Shown in pieces: positions 14,719-22,791 of a stretch of 41,443 bases of DNA; the first letter of the stretch is position 1, and every line of letters begins with the position of its first letter. Origin of the DNA: a virus. Both the position numbers and the translations under genes were made by a program. Under the pieces are notes generated by a model. It made no database searches. It saw nothing but the letters and a program-made list of their open reading frames with translations, and had not been told where the DNA came from. Location of the stretch: the IMG/VR virus record IMGVR_UViG_3300027692_000005, positions 1 to 41,443 of that record, one strand, 5' to 3'.

Positions 14719-16365
14719 ATGCCGTTCACGTCACAAGGCGCCAGCCAGCAAATCGTCCCTGGCGTCTACATAAACGTTCTGCCGCCGCTGCAGGCGCTCA
14801 ATCCGTACATCAACACCACGCTCAACGCGTTCGTCGGCGGCGCCAACTATGGGCCTGTCAATAGCCCGGTCTTCGTCGGCAACGGCGCTGGGATTCTCGC
14901 CGCCTTCGGCAACGATTCGATTGGGGCCGGATCGGGCGGCATCAACGTGTCGCTCGTGCAGGAAGGGCTCATGGCGCTCAACGAGGACGGCAACAGCGTA
15001 CTGGTTCGCCAGACTGACGGCACCGATACCGCCGCGTACATCGATATGCTCGACGCGAGCTCTGGCATCGTGCTCATCTTGACCCTTGCAGACACCGGAT
15101 CGTATCCCAACGGCAATCCAGCGACCAATACGGCAGCGGCGGCCGCTCGAATCGATCTCGTCGGAGTCTACAACTTTCGGATTACGCTATTCTTTCCAGG
15201 TGCCGCGCCAACCGTTTACAATAACATTTTCGGCGGCAACCCGTACACCGCCGCGACGTTCAAACTCAATGCGATCGCCGCGATCAACGGCACAGCACCG
15301 AACAGCGTACCGGACCCCCACTTTATCTGCTCGGGCGGCTCGAGCACGATCGTGCCCGTCACGGGCGTTGTCACGACCGTACCGAGCAGCGGCGCGGGCG
15401 CCGGCACCGATGGCACGAGCGGCTTGACATTCGCCACGCTCATCGGCGCCGACTCGCAAACCGGAGCTCGCACGGGCATCTATGCGTTGCGCGGCACTAA
15501 CGCGTTCCAGATGGCGATCTGCGGGCTTACGGATCTCTCGAAGGCCGCCACCGTCTCGGCGTTCTGTACCAGCGAAGGGATCGCACTTGGGTTTGCCACC
15601 GTCCCGATAGGCACGAGCGATAGCGCTGCCGTCGGCTTGCGTCAGACCAACGCCGTCGTGTACGGCAACATGGTGCTCGTCAAAGACTTCGTGTACACGT
15701 ACGACAGCATCTTCCAAACGTACCGCTACGTGTCGCCGATCGGTAAAGCCATGGGCATCATCGGCTTGTGTCCGCCGTACGCGTCCCCGATCAACCAGCC
15801 ATGGAACATTACGGGGAACACGGCCGCCAACGTTCTCTCGACCGAGCAGACGCGGAACGGGCCACGCTCGACCGACGAGATCGCATACCTAATCACCAAC
15901 GGCTTCATCTGCATCACCAATCAGATGCCGATTAACAACGATGCTTACGGGCTCGCGTGGGACGTCACGTCCACCGGCGATCCTAACGCCAACAACGGTG
16001 CCGGCTACTACATCCCCGTCGAGCGGATGAATATCTTTTTGGCGCAAGCCTTCAACGATATCGGCGGCGGCCTTGTCGGCAACAATCAGTCGATCTCGCC
16101 CACCGACACGTTCCGTCAAACCGCGAAGGCTGCGTATAACAACTTCCTCACGAACCTGCAGCCGCCAGGCGGCCCGAACCAAATCGATCAGTTCGTCGTC
16201 ACATGCGATCTCACAAACAACACCCTTGCGAACATCGCCAATGGCATCTGCTACGTCTCGATCCTCGTCCGATACCTTGGCGTCGTGCGGGTCCTGTACG
16301 TTACGCTGCAGGGCGGCACGAACGTCGTCGTCAGCAACACCCCACCACTCGGCATCGCAGCCTAA
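14719..16365 (+). CDS. Tail sheath protein
   Basis: The sheath contracts on host binding and drives the tube through the envelope. This 548-residue protein starts with VPGVYINVLPPLQ, the typical N-terminal linker of sheath subunits. It has a variable beta-rich middle and a C-terminal core with STDEIAYLITNGFICITNQ, YYIPVERMNIFLAQAF and a final strand (SILVRYLGVVRVLYVTLQG; key LVRYLGVVRVLYVTL) used in sheath handshake contacts. It precedes the tube gene, the fixed order in contractile phages. The middle part, including VGVYNFRITLFFPGAAPTVYN, resembles the beta domain inserted in the connector proteins. Ribosome site CAGGGAG lies eight bases before ATG. Confidence 0.82.
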   Translation: MPFTSQGASQQIVPGVYINVLPPLQALNPYINTTLNAFVGGANYGPVNSPVFVGNGAGILAAFGNDSIGAGSGGINVSLVQEGLMALNEDGNSVLVRQTDGTDTAAYIDMLDASSGIVLILTLADTGSYPNGNPATNTAAAAARIDLVGVYNFRITLFFPGAAPTVYNNIFGGNPYTAATFKLNAIAAINGTAPNSVPDPHFICSGGSSTIVPVTGVVTTVPSSGAGAGTDGTSGLTFATLIGADSQTGARTGIYALRGTNAFQMAICGLTDLSKAATVSAFCTSEGIALGFATVPIGTSDSAAVGLRQTNAVVYGNMVLVKDFVYTYDSIFQTYRYVSPIGKAMGIIGLCPPYASPINQPWNITGNTAANVLSTEQTRNGPRSTDEIAYLITNGFICITNQMPINNDAYGLAWDVTSTGDPNANNGAGYYIPVERMNIFLAQAFNDIGGGLVGNNQSISPTDTFRQTAKAAYNNFLTNLQPPGGPNQIDQFVVTCDLTNNTLANIANGICYVSILVRYLGVVRVLYVTLQGGTNVVVSNTPPLGIAA

Positions 16366-16380
16366 ACACTCGGGCGCGAG

Positions 16381-16412
16381 GGCGATAGGTTCGATCTCAG
16401 CAGCCTATCGCC
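16381..16412 (+). other. Hairpin between sheath and tube genes
   Basis: GGCGATAGG (16381-16389) pairs perfectly with CCTATCGCC (16404-16412) around a 14-nt loop. No T run follows, so it is unlikely to be a simple terminator. It may stabilise the downstream tube mRNA or be a processing site, allowing different amounts of sheath and tube. The rest of this gap (16366-16463) holds only the tube ribosome site TAGGAGAAA. Confidence 0.55.
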
Positions 16413-16463
16413 ACAATCTCCTTGCGCCTGAACCCTTCTACTCGTCTTTAGGAGAAACAAACC

Positions 16464-16928
16464 ATGACGGCCGGATTACTCGCTGGCTTCAATACCGGCA
16501 TTCAGCGTTCGTGGATCATCATCGACAACGCAACGCAGTTGCCGGTTCCGTTTGGCGGCGACGTGCTCGACCTCGAGTCGTCACCGATGATTAACGAGAT
16601 CACGATCAAGCCGATCTCGACGCAAGGTTACGACAAGTTCAAGGACGACCGTTCGGGTTGGGAAGGTACGATGACCGTCGCGCGCAACAATGGCGACGCC
16701 GACAACTTTGAGGCGGCGCAAGAAGCGCTCTACCATTCGATCGGCGGACAAAAATACTTCACAATCTACGAAACGACGATCAATGACGACAACTCGATCG
16801 ACGAGTTCGTCTATGCCGGCGCTACGCTCAAAATGACGAACTCTGGTTCGGCGCGTAAAGATTCGTCAATCGATCTCAAGTTCAAGGTTCGGGCGCAGTC
16901 GCGTCAAGCGCCAGGACAAAGCACTTAA
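16464..16928 (+). CDS. Tail tube protein
   Basis: A 154-residue protein that should stack as rings to form the inner tube of the contractile tail. Family-like features are a beta-rich body with NEITIKPISTQGYDKFKDDRSGWEGTMTV (key RSGWEGTMTVARNNGDADN) and a C-terminal strand DSSIDLKFKVRAQSR. Length matches tube proteins of Mu-like and similar phages. It lies between sheath and tail assembly chaperone, the usual order. TAGGAGAAA lies about eight bases before the ATG. Confidence 0.78.
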   Translation: MTAGLLAGFNTGIQRSWIIIDNATQLPVPFGGDVLDLESSPMINEITIKPISTQGYDKFKDDRSGWEGTMTVARNNGDADNFEAAQEALYHSIGGQKYFTIYETTINDDNSIDEFVYAGATLKMTNSGSARKDSSIDLKFKVRAQSRQAPGQST

Positions 16929-16947
16929 CGCCTAACGAAAGGGAACC

Positions 16948-17487
16948 ATGGACCAAGATCGCGTGGAGGCTGGAGCACTCCCGTACGACCCCTCGAAACC
17001 CGGACACCCTTCTATGCCGATCGCGCCAGAACAAAAGCCAAAGCTACCGATTGCCGATTCGGCCGAGCCGGAGCTCGATCCGGAGCAAAAAGCGCTGCTA
17101 CAAAAAATGCTCGAGGGCAAGCGATTCTCGCCGGAAGAAATGCGCCGCTTGTCGCCCGGGAAAATGGAAGGCGGTAAACTCGTCGTCAAGCTAGACGGCT
17201 GCGAAGCCGTCATCCATGAACTGAGCGGTCAAGAGATTCAGATTGGCGACTCGATGCTCACCACCGGCGGCAACGCCGACCTGCAGTTTCAGACCTATGC
17301 GCTGATCGGGCTCGATAAGCTGACACTCGGTGGCCAGGAAATGGTCATGCCGCCGCCCACTAACGACTTCAACGTCGGGAACCGTTCGCGTCTATTCAAA
17401 CACGGACGTCATTTGAAAGCGCTTGGTCAAGCGTATGCGCTGTTCTTTATGATGCCCATGAGTGAGGACGAACTAAAAAACGCCTGA
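16948..17487 (+). CDS. Tail assembly chaperone, short (G-like) product
   Basis: A 179-residue protein located between tube and tape measure, where tail assembly chaperones lie. These proteins coat the tape measure and recruit tube subunits; they are not in the mature virion. It has an acidic Pro-rich N-terminus (about 1-60) and a folded core with GGKLVVKLDGCEAVIHELSGQ (key LVVKLDGCEAVIHEL) and MSEDELKNA at the end. Termination at TGA 17485-17487 gives this short form; a frameshift two codons earlier gives the extended form. GAAAGGGAA precedes the ATG. Confidence 0.78.
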   Translation: MDQDRVEAGALPYDPSKPGHPSMPIAPEQKPKLPIADSAEPELDPEQKALLQKMLEGKRFSPEEMRRLSPGKMEGGKLVVKLDGCEAVIHELSGQEIQIGDSMLTTGGNADLQFQTYALIGLDKLTLGGQEMVMPPPTNDFNVGNRSRLFKHGRHLKALGQAYALFFMMPMSEDELKNA

Positions 17488-17666
17488 AGTCTCCGATCTT
17501 GCAACAGGTCGGAGACTTTGTGCTTTTAGGCGGTGGTAGTCACGCCGATGCGATGAAAATGACGCCACGCGAGTTGACGGCGATGATCATCGTCCTCGGC
17601 AGTAAGCGCGGCGGTAAATACGACACCAAGCACAATCGATGGATTGAGAAACCGACGGTTTGGTAA
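16948..17666 (+). CDS. Tail assembly chaperone, -1 frameshift (GT-like) product
   Basis: Reading passes from the first frame to the -1 frame at 17475-17481 (A AAA AAC) and continues from 17481 to TAA 17664-17666. This adds 61 residues after Asn178 and gives a protein of about 239. The extension (RLKSPILQQVGDFVLLG, then ADAMKMTPRELTAMIIVLG and a basic end) is protein-like and has no start codon of its own. The ratio of short to long product controls tail assembly in lambda and many other phages. The extension's stop overlaps the next ATG (TAATG), so the frameshifting ribosomes may be coupled to the downstream gene. The exact efficiency cannot be told from sequence. Confidence 0.8.
17475..17518 (+). 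promoter_or_regulatory. Programmed -1 ribosomal frameshift signal
   Basis: A slippery heptamer A AAA AAC (17475-17481) is in the correct phase (codons AAA AAC in the 0 frame). After five bases comes a perfect 10-bp stem, AAGTCTCCGA (17487-17496) with TCGGAGACTT (17509-17518), enclosing a 12-nt loop. Slippery site, spacer and stem all match the standard -1 frameshift design. Confidence 0.88.
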
Positions 17667-18346
17667 TGCCACCTAACATTGGACCGGGAACTGCCGCGTC
17701 GTTTATGAACCTGGGCGGCGCCGGGCGACAGCGCGTCTTCACCGGGCTCAAAGAGTTCCAGCAATACTTGCGCCTGTGCGCAGCCGAGGAGCCCATCAAG
17801 CTGCTCGCGTGCGCTAGCGCCGTCGCTGCCGTCACCAAGGCGTCGATTCAGAAAGTCTTCGGCGACTCATCGATTCTTGCGCCGAACACCGAGACGACGC
17901 AGGACCTCCGGAGCGATGAAGGCGCCGGCGGCCCGCTCTATATCGATGGCACGACGCTGCGCGCCTCGATCGAAGCTCGCGCCGAACCGGACGGCAGCGG
18001 TGCGCTCGCCGGCGTCGGCAGCGCCTCGCAGATCCTCGTATGGCAGGAACACGGCTACACGACTGCGCCTGATTCGATGATCCCCAACAAGATCGTACCG
18101 CCGCGTCCCGCCTTCTCTGCCGGCGTCTACATGGCGATGCCGATCTGTCAAAAGATCGTATCGCGTTTCGCATTGCCGGGGCTCGAGTGGCGCAACATGG
18201 CCGGCGAATACGCAAACCTTCTCAAGCCCGAAGCTGCGATCGGCGGCGTTCTAAAGGGGGCCGGCGACATGCGCGATATCGCGCGCGGCCAGATGCCGTA
18301 TCAAACCGGCGCCGAACACGAAACCGGCGTCTTCCTGGGAGAGTAA
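17666..18346 (+). CDS. Tail-morphogenesis protein, possibly HK97 gp10-like
   Basis: A 226-residue protein whose ATG overlaps the stop of the chaperone extension by one base. It contains a helix-rich N-terminus (FTGLKEFQQYLRLCAAEEPI) and a motif LVWQEHGYTTAP, then IPNKIVPPRPAFSAGVY. The latter recalls the H-x-G...IPARPF pattern of gp10/Mu G-like tail completion proteins. That family normally lies before the tube gene rather than after the chaperone, so the assignment is tentative. An alternative TTG two codons upstream is unlikely. Confidence 0.5.
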   Translation: MPPNIGPGTAASFMNLGGAGRQRVFTGLKEFQQYLRLCAAEEPIKLLACASAVAAVTKASIQKVFGDSSILAPNTETTQDLRSDEGAGGPLYIDGTTLRASIEARAEPDGSGALAGVGSASQILVWQEHGYTTAPDSMIPNKIVPPRPAFSAGVYMAMPICQKIVSRFALPGLEWRNMAGEYANLLKPEAAIGGVLKGAGDMRDIARGQMPYQTGAEHETGVFLGE

Positions 18347-18349
18347 TCT

Positions 18350-20464
18350 GTGGCTTTCGGCGAGAGCTGGTTAATCTCGGTAATGATGCGATTCGTCAGC
18401 AACGGATCGCAAGTAATGAACGAGATCGCCAACGTGACCGGCGGCGCTAACTCTCGCCTCGACGAGCACACCCGCAAAGTCAACGAAGCTACCGCCGCAT
18501 GGGGGCGTTTCAACTCCGCAACCATCAAGGCCGGGACGATGCTGGCCGGCGGCGGCGCGCTCGTAGGCGTTGCCGCGATCGCCTACGGCATCAATCAGGC
18601 TGCGAAGTTGCAGCTCGCCATAACAGGCGTCTACGCGTCTACCGGCACCCTGCACAACCCCGCCATGCAAAAGCGGCTGTTCGATATGGTCGTCGGGACG
18701 TCGGGCGTCACGGCGCAGAGCGCCACGACGATCGCCAACGAAGCGTATATGCTCGGCTCAGGCGGCCTCAACGATCCGAAGTTCTTGTTATCCGCGTTTC
18801 CGCAGATCGCCAAAGCCGCTGACGTTCTCTGGCTCTCGACGATGGGTACCCCAAAGGCCGTGAACCCGGTCGACGCCGCCTCGCAAATGTTGAGCCTCGC
18901 GCATCTGTTCGGCGATTACCAAGGCAAGCCGCTGCACGACGCGATCGATGCAATGGTGCGCTTGCAAATGGTGCAGCCCGCCGCACTCTCGAAAGTCCTA
19001 ACGCAAGCGAAATACTTCGTGCCAACGGCGATCGCCGCGGGCGTCAACCTCCAAAACCTGCCGCAATCCGATCTCCTCGCTTTGATGGCCAGCGGCGGTC
19101 AACTCGGATTGATGTCCGGACGAATGGGCACGGGGCTCGCGCGCTACATTCAATATATGGAAAAGGCGCCGGTGATGACGGCGCATCTGTCCGCGGCGCA
19201 GCGTGCCGGCATGGTTGGGCTTGGCCTGTTCGATTCATCCGGTCGCAATAAGTTCATCGATTCGCACGGTAATCTCGAGCTAGGTGCATCCATCCATTAT
19301 CTCGGCCAAAAGATGGACGAGATGGTGAAGCAGGGCAAGCGCCCCGAGTTCCTCGCCGATCTCTTTGCTGCGTTCTTGCAGCAAGGCGGTACGTTCACCT
19401 CAACGATGCTGTTACCACAAGTGCGCGCGCAGCGGCAACGCAATATCGCCGGCATGGCTGGTATCGCGCCGCCTGGCAGCGCCGTCGAAGCGTTGTGGGA
19501 CGCGTACATGCACACGACTGTCGGTGCGTGGAAATACTTCACCACAAACTTTGAGAACATCTGGATCTACACGTTCACACCGATGCTGCCGGATATCACG
19601 AGCGGCCTGCGCGCCGCCGGGTACGCGTTCGGTCAGTTCGGCAACACGCTCAAAGATCACCCTGAAATGGCGTCGGACCTCGCTCATATCGTCGAGGGGA
19701 TCACCGCGCTCGCTGCAGCGCGCTTCGCCCTCGGTGGCGGCATCTGGCTCTTTAGTCTTGCGAGCGGCCTCAAGGGTATCGCGGCAGCAGCCAGCCTCGC
19801 TGAAGGCGTGGAACTCTCGAGGATCGCCGTTGGATTGCGCGCGATCGACAATGTCGCGACCGGCGGCATGATTACCAACCTCGCGAGAGTTACCGGCGGC
19901 ATCGGGATACTAAGCATTGCCCTCGCAGCGCTCGCCGACGCCGAGATCTTCAAGTTGGCAAGTCAGTACCACAAAGCGCATCCCGACCAGCCTGTAAACT
20001 TCCAAACGATCTTCGGTGTCGCTGGGCTGCAGGCACTTCATAATGCCGGGCTATACTTTCCCGGCGAAAAGCACGACGGCGCAAGCGCCCACAAGTACCC
20101 CTACCATGTGTCGCAGCACCGCTATTGGAGCGCGGCATCGCCGGCTACCGCGGGACCGTCATGGTGGGAACAAGTCCTTAACGTCCTTTCAGGCGGCGGC
20201 AATCTGCCGCACCCGCAAGGCTCGCTGCCGCAACACGACGCGCAGATCATCCGCGCGCTGAAGCCGCTCACCAAGGAACAAACGAAAGCGGCGTTTAGCG
20301 ATGCGCTTAACGATCATCCTACGAAAATCACGCTCACCATCAACGATCGCACGCAAGCCGGCATTCGTTCGACGGTGAGTTCGACCGGCACGACGCCGGT
20401 TAGCAAACACGCACCGCCAGTCGTTACGAGTGGCGATCTCCACCATTCAGGAATCGGACAATAA
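18350..20464 (+). CDS. Tail tape measure protein
   Basis: At 704 residues, this follows the chaperone gene as tape measures do. It has an N-terminal helical part (MMRFVSNGSQVMNEIANVTGG), a hydrophobic segment at about 61-85 (TMLAGGGALVGVAAIAYG), long helical stretches, and a second hydrophobic region around 450-520. The protein sets tail length and later helps DNA cross the host membrane. By the usual rule of about 1.5 angstrom per residue, the tail would be near 100 nm, an estimate only. No muramidase or peptidase motif is visible. The start is GTG, six bases after the previous stop codon region. Confidence 0.75.
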   Translation: MAFGESWLISVMMRFVSNGSQVMNEIANVTGGANSRLDEHTRKVNEATAAWGRFNSATIKAGTMLAGGGALVGVAAIAYGINQAAKLQLAITGVYASTGTLHNPAMQKRLFDMVVGTSGVTAQSATTIANEAYMLGSGGLNDPKFLLSAFPQIAKAADVLWLSTMGTPKAVNPVDAASQMLSLAHLFGDYQGKPLHDAIDAMVRLQMVQPAALSKVLTQAKYFVPTAIAAGVNLQNLPQSDLLALMASGGQLGLMSGRMGTGLARYIQYMEKAPVMTAHLSAAQRAGMVGLGLFDSSGRNKFIDSHGNLELGASIHYLGQKMDEMVKQGKRPEFLADLFAAFLQQGGTFTSTMLLPQVRAQRQRNIAGMAGIAPPGSAVEALWDAYMHTTVGAWKYFTTNFENIWIYTFTPMLPDITSGLRAAGYAFGQFGNTLKDHPEMASDLAHIVEGITALAAARFALGGGIWLFSLASGLKGIAAAASLAEGVELSRIAVGLRAIDNVATGGMITNLARVTGGIGILSIALAALADAEIFKLASQYHKAHPDQPVNFQTIFGVAGLQALHNAGLYFPGEKHDGASAHKYPYHVSQHRYWSAASPATAGPSWWEQVLNVLSGGGNLPHPQGSLPQHDAQIIRALKPLTKEQTKAAFSDALNDHPTKITLTINDRTQAGIRSTVSSTGTTPVSKHAPPVVTSGDLHHSGIGQ

Positions 20465-21459
20465 TGGGCGGCTTTGGCACCGGTCTCGGGTTCGGCGGTA
20501 GTGCTGGCAGCGGCAGCGGTCAAGTATCGCAGACCAGCGGCCCCTACGATCCGCTTACTATCACCGGCAACGGCGTTACAGTCGCGTTCACCGACGAAGA
20601 GAGCCCCGAAGAGTTCGAGACGGCACTCAAACGGATGCAGTCGATCACCACGTACATCGGTGGGACGCGCATCGCGCAAGATATGGGACCGGACCCCGAC
20701 CCCATCACGATCAAGGGGCAACTGTTCGCCGGCAACGTCGCGCTACGCGTGGGTCAACTCTTCGCGCTTTGGGGCGCCGGGCAAACCTGCACGCTCTCGT
20801 ATTTGACCAATAAGTACAGCATTCTCATTAAGAGCTTTAAACCGAAGTGGCTGCACCGCTGGCGCTGCGAGTACGAGCTAATCGTTTCGATCCTTGCCGA
20901 TCTCGCCGGGCAGTACAATCAAACGCCGCCGCAGGGCGTCGACCAGCAAGTCGATATGATTTCGCAGCAGACGGCGGACTACGTCAACGGCCTCATCGCC
21001 AAAGACGCCGGCGGCACCGTTGCGCTCAACGCCGCGTTCACGCTCCTGTTTGCGACCCTCGAAGCCATCGGCCTCATTCAAGACCTCGCCAGCGGCGATC
21101 TCCAGCAGCTCGTCAACTATGCAGACGCCGCAGCCCTGTCGGCCGGCACGTACGCCCAAAGCATAGGCGGCGCCAATGGCAACAGTGCGCAATACCTGCT
21201 CGCCCTGCAAGCGCAAACAGGCGCCCAACTCATCAGCAAAAACCTCCAGAAGGGGAGTGCGCCGACTGTCATTCGAGTCAACGGCGGTACGACGCCCGAT
21301 CTCTTCGCTCTCGCCAGTTCGCTCACCGCATCGACCGGCGGCAATCCCGACTTCGCCTTTGCGATCGCTGCCGCCAACGGCCTTACGTCCCCCTTGCTTT
21401 CCGCCTCTCAGGTGTACGACTTGCGCATTCCCCCGATCCCAACGTCGACCGCAGCCTAA
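20464..21459 (+). CDS. Tail/baseplate protein, DNA-circularisation or gpU-like
   Basis: A 331-residue protein whose ATG overlaps the tape-measure stop. After a Gly-rich start (MGGFGTGLGFGGSAGSGSG) comes a region with GGTRIAQDMGPDPDPITIKGQLF and a core YSILIKSFKPKWLHRWRCEYELIV (key SILIKSFKPKW). These resemble the circularisation-protein and P2 gpU-type tail proteins that lie next to the hub. The C-terminal half (about 150-310) is helical and Ala-rich. The last residues, VYDLRIPPIP, are reminiscent of extended contacts to a neighbour. The start sequence is similar to that of the next gene product. Confidence 0.55.
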   Translation: MGGFGTGLGFGGSAGSGSGQVSQTSGPYDPLTITGNGVTVAFTDEESPEEFETALKRMQSITTYIGGTRIAQDMGPDPDPITIKGQLFAGNVALRVGQLFALWGAGQTCTLSYLTNKYSILIKSFKPKWLHRWRCEYELIVSILADLAGQYNQTPPQGVDQQVDMISQQTADYVNGLIAKDAGGTVALNAAFTLLFATLEAIGLIQDLASGDLQQLVNYADAAALSAGTYAQSIGGANGNSAQYLLALQAQTGAQLISKNLQKGSAPTVIRVNGGTTPDLFALASSLTASTGGNPDFAFAIAAANGLTSPLLSASQVYDLRIPPIPTSTAA

Positions 21460-21462
21460 ACT

Positions 21463-22791
21463 ATGGGTGGCTTGGGTTCTGGCATCGGGTTCCCGGGAGG
21501 CGCCTCGCCTGGCAGCGGCCTTACGGCTGTCAAGTTCACGCAACTGGGAGCCGCCTGCTCGCCGCGCGCGTGCATCGTGATAAACGGCACGACGTATCCG
21601 GTGCGCCGCTTCCATATTTCAAAGAACGGCCACGGCGCCACCAACGTCGCCGACTTCGAGCTCGCGTATGCCAGCAACCCGGATTGGACGCAATTACTAG
21701 TCGCCAACGGCAGCGCGCCAACCTACGTGAAAATCTACGCTGGGTTCCCACCGAACCCAGGCCCGGTCGCCAGCAGCGCAGGTCTGTCGCAGCGCTTCTA
21801 CGGGATTCTCGATCAGTACGAGCCCGAAGATATGAAGCAGACGACGTTCCGTCTGCGTTCGATCGCTGCGCCGCTTACAACCGATCGCATCACGACCGCC
21901 GTGCAAAACGTGACGACGGTCGACTTCATCAAGCAGCAATGCGCGCAGTACAATATCAAAGCGAATATCGATCCGTCGATCCAGCCCTTTACGCTAGCAA
22001 ACGTCTACGCTCAGGACTTCGTCGTTGGGCTAAAAAACCTCATCAAGTGGGACGTCATGCTCCGCAGCTCGATCTTCGACGATGCCGAGCTGTGGGAAGA
22101 CAACGGCGTCCTTAACTATTTCCACCCGTGGAACGTGCCGCGGCAGACGATCAACCTGCAATACGGGACGAACGTCAAGTCTTTCAAGGGATTACACGCG
22201 CCGCAGTTCTCGCGTCTCATTCGCGTGCAGATTCATTCCTACAGCGACAAGACGCGCTCCTCGGTCACGACGAGGTTGGCAAGTGTACTCGGTGGCGTCG
22301 CCCTGTCAGCCGTTAAAAAGACGCTCACCGCGACTCCAAACTGGGGCACGAACAGCGGATCGACTACCACCTTCTACGACAACGGCCAGGTCACGCAAAG
22401 CCAATGGAGCAGCAGCGGCGGCTCGACCGGCTCGAGCAACACCGCGATCGCCGAATCGGGCGTCGAGCTTTACGACTATTACCTGCCGAACCTCAGCTAT
22501 GCGCAATGCAACGCGCTCTGCACGGCCATCTGGCGCCAGCTCTCGATGTACGAATACCAGGGAACACTCACGCTTCAAGTCACCCCCGATCTGCTCGATG
22601 CGCTAAATATCGCCGCGCTGCTCAACATGAACGGCTATGGTATGTCGTCTTTCAACACACAGTATTGGCCGCGTACGCTCGACGAGACGTTTGAGGGTTC
22701 AGGCGACAGCGAAGGCTCCGGCGATATCGAGGGCTGGTTCGTCGAGTATCATGGGGTGAATCACGCCGCGCCACCTGGGGGTGGCGTCTAA
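21463..22791 (+). CDS. Baseplate hub protein (gpD/gp27-like)
   Basis: A 442-residue protein between the circularisation-like protein and the spike, the place of the trimeric hub. It shows a typical hub N-terminal domain (PVRRFHISKNGHGATNVADFEL, key GHGATNVADFEL), the RFYGILDQYEPEDMKQTTFRL strand region and the FIKQQCAQYNI helix. The later half has VTPDLLDALNIAALLNM and a Gly/Ser-rich tail. Hubs hold the spike and close the tube tip. Like the preceding protein, it starts with a MGG-rich segment (MGGLGSGIGFPGGASPGSG). Confidence 0.68.
   Translation: MGGLGSGIGFPGGASPGSGLTAVKFTQLGAACSPRACIVINGTTYPVRRFHISKNGHGATNVADFELAYASNPDWTQLLVANGSAPTYVKIYAGFPPNPGPVASSAGLSQRFYGILDQYEPEDMKQTTFRLRSIAAPLTTDRITTAVQNVTTVDFIKQQCAQYNIKANIDPSIQPFTLANVYAQDFVVGLKNLIKWDVMLRSSIFDDAELWEDNGVLNYFHPWNVPRQTINLQYGTNVKSFKGLHAPQFSRLIRVQIHSYSDKTRSSVTTRLASVLGGVALSAVKKTLTATPNWGTNSGSTTTFYDNGQVTQSQWSSSGGSTGSSNTAIAESGVELYDYYLPNLSYAQCNALCTAIWRQLSMYEYQGTLTLQVTPDLLDALNIAALLNMNGYGMSSFNTQYWPRTLDETFEGSGDSEGSGDIEGWFVEYHGVNHAAPPGGGV

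Noticed and set aside
20847-22115. 422-codon plus-strand frame
   Set aside because: It is extremely Arg/Ala-rich and crosses the boundary of two well-supported baseplate genes in another frame.
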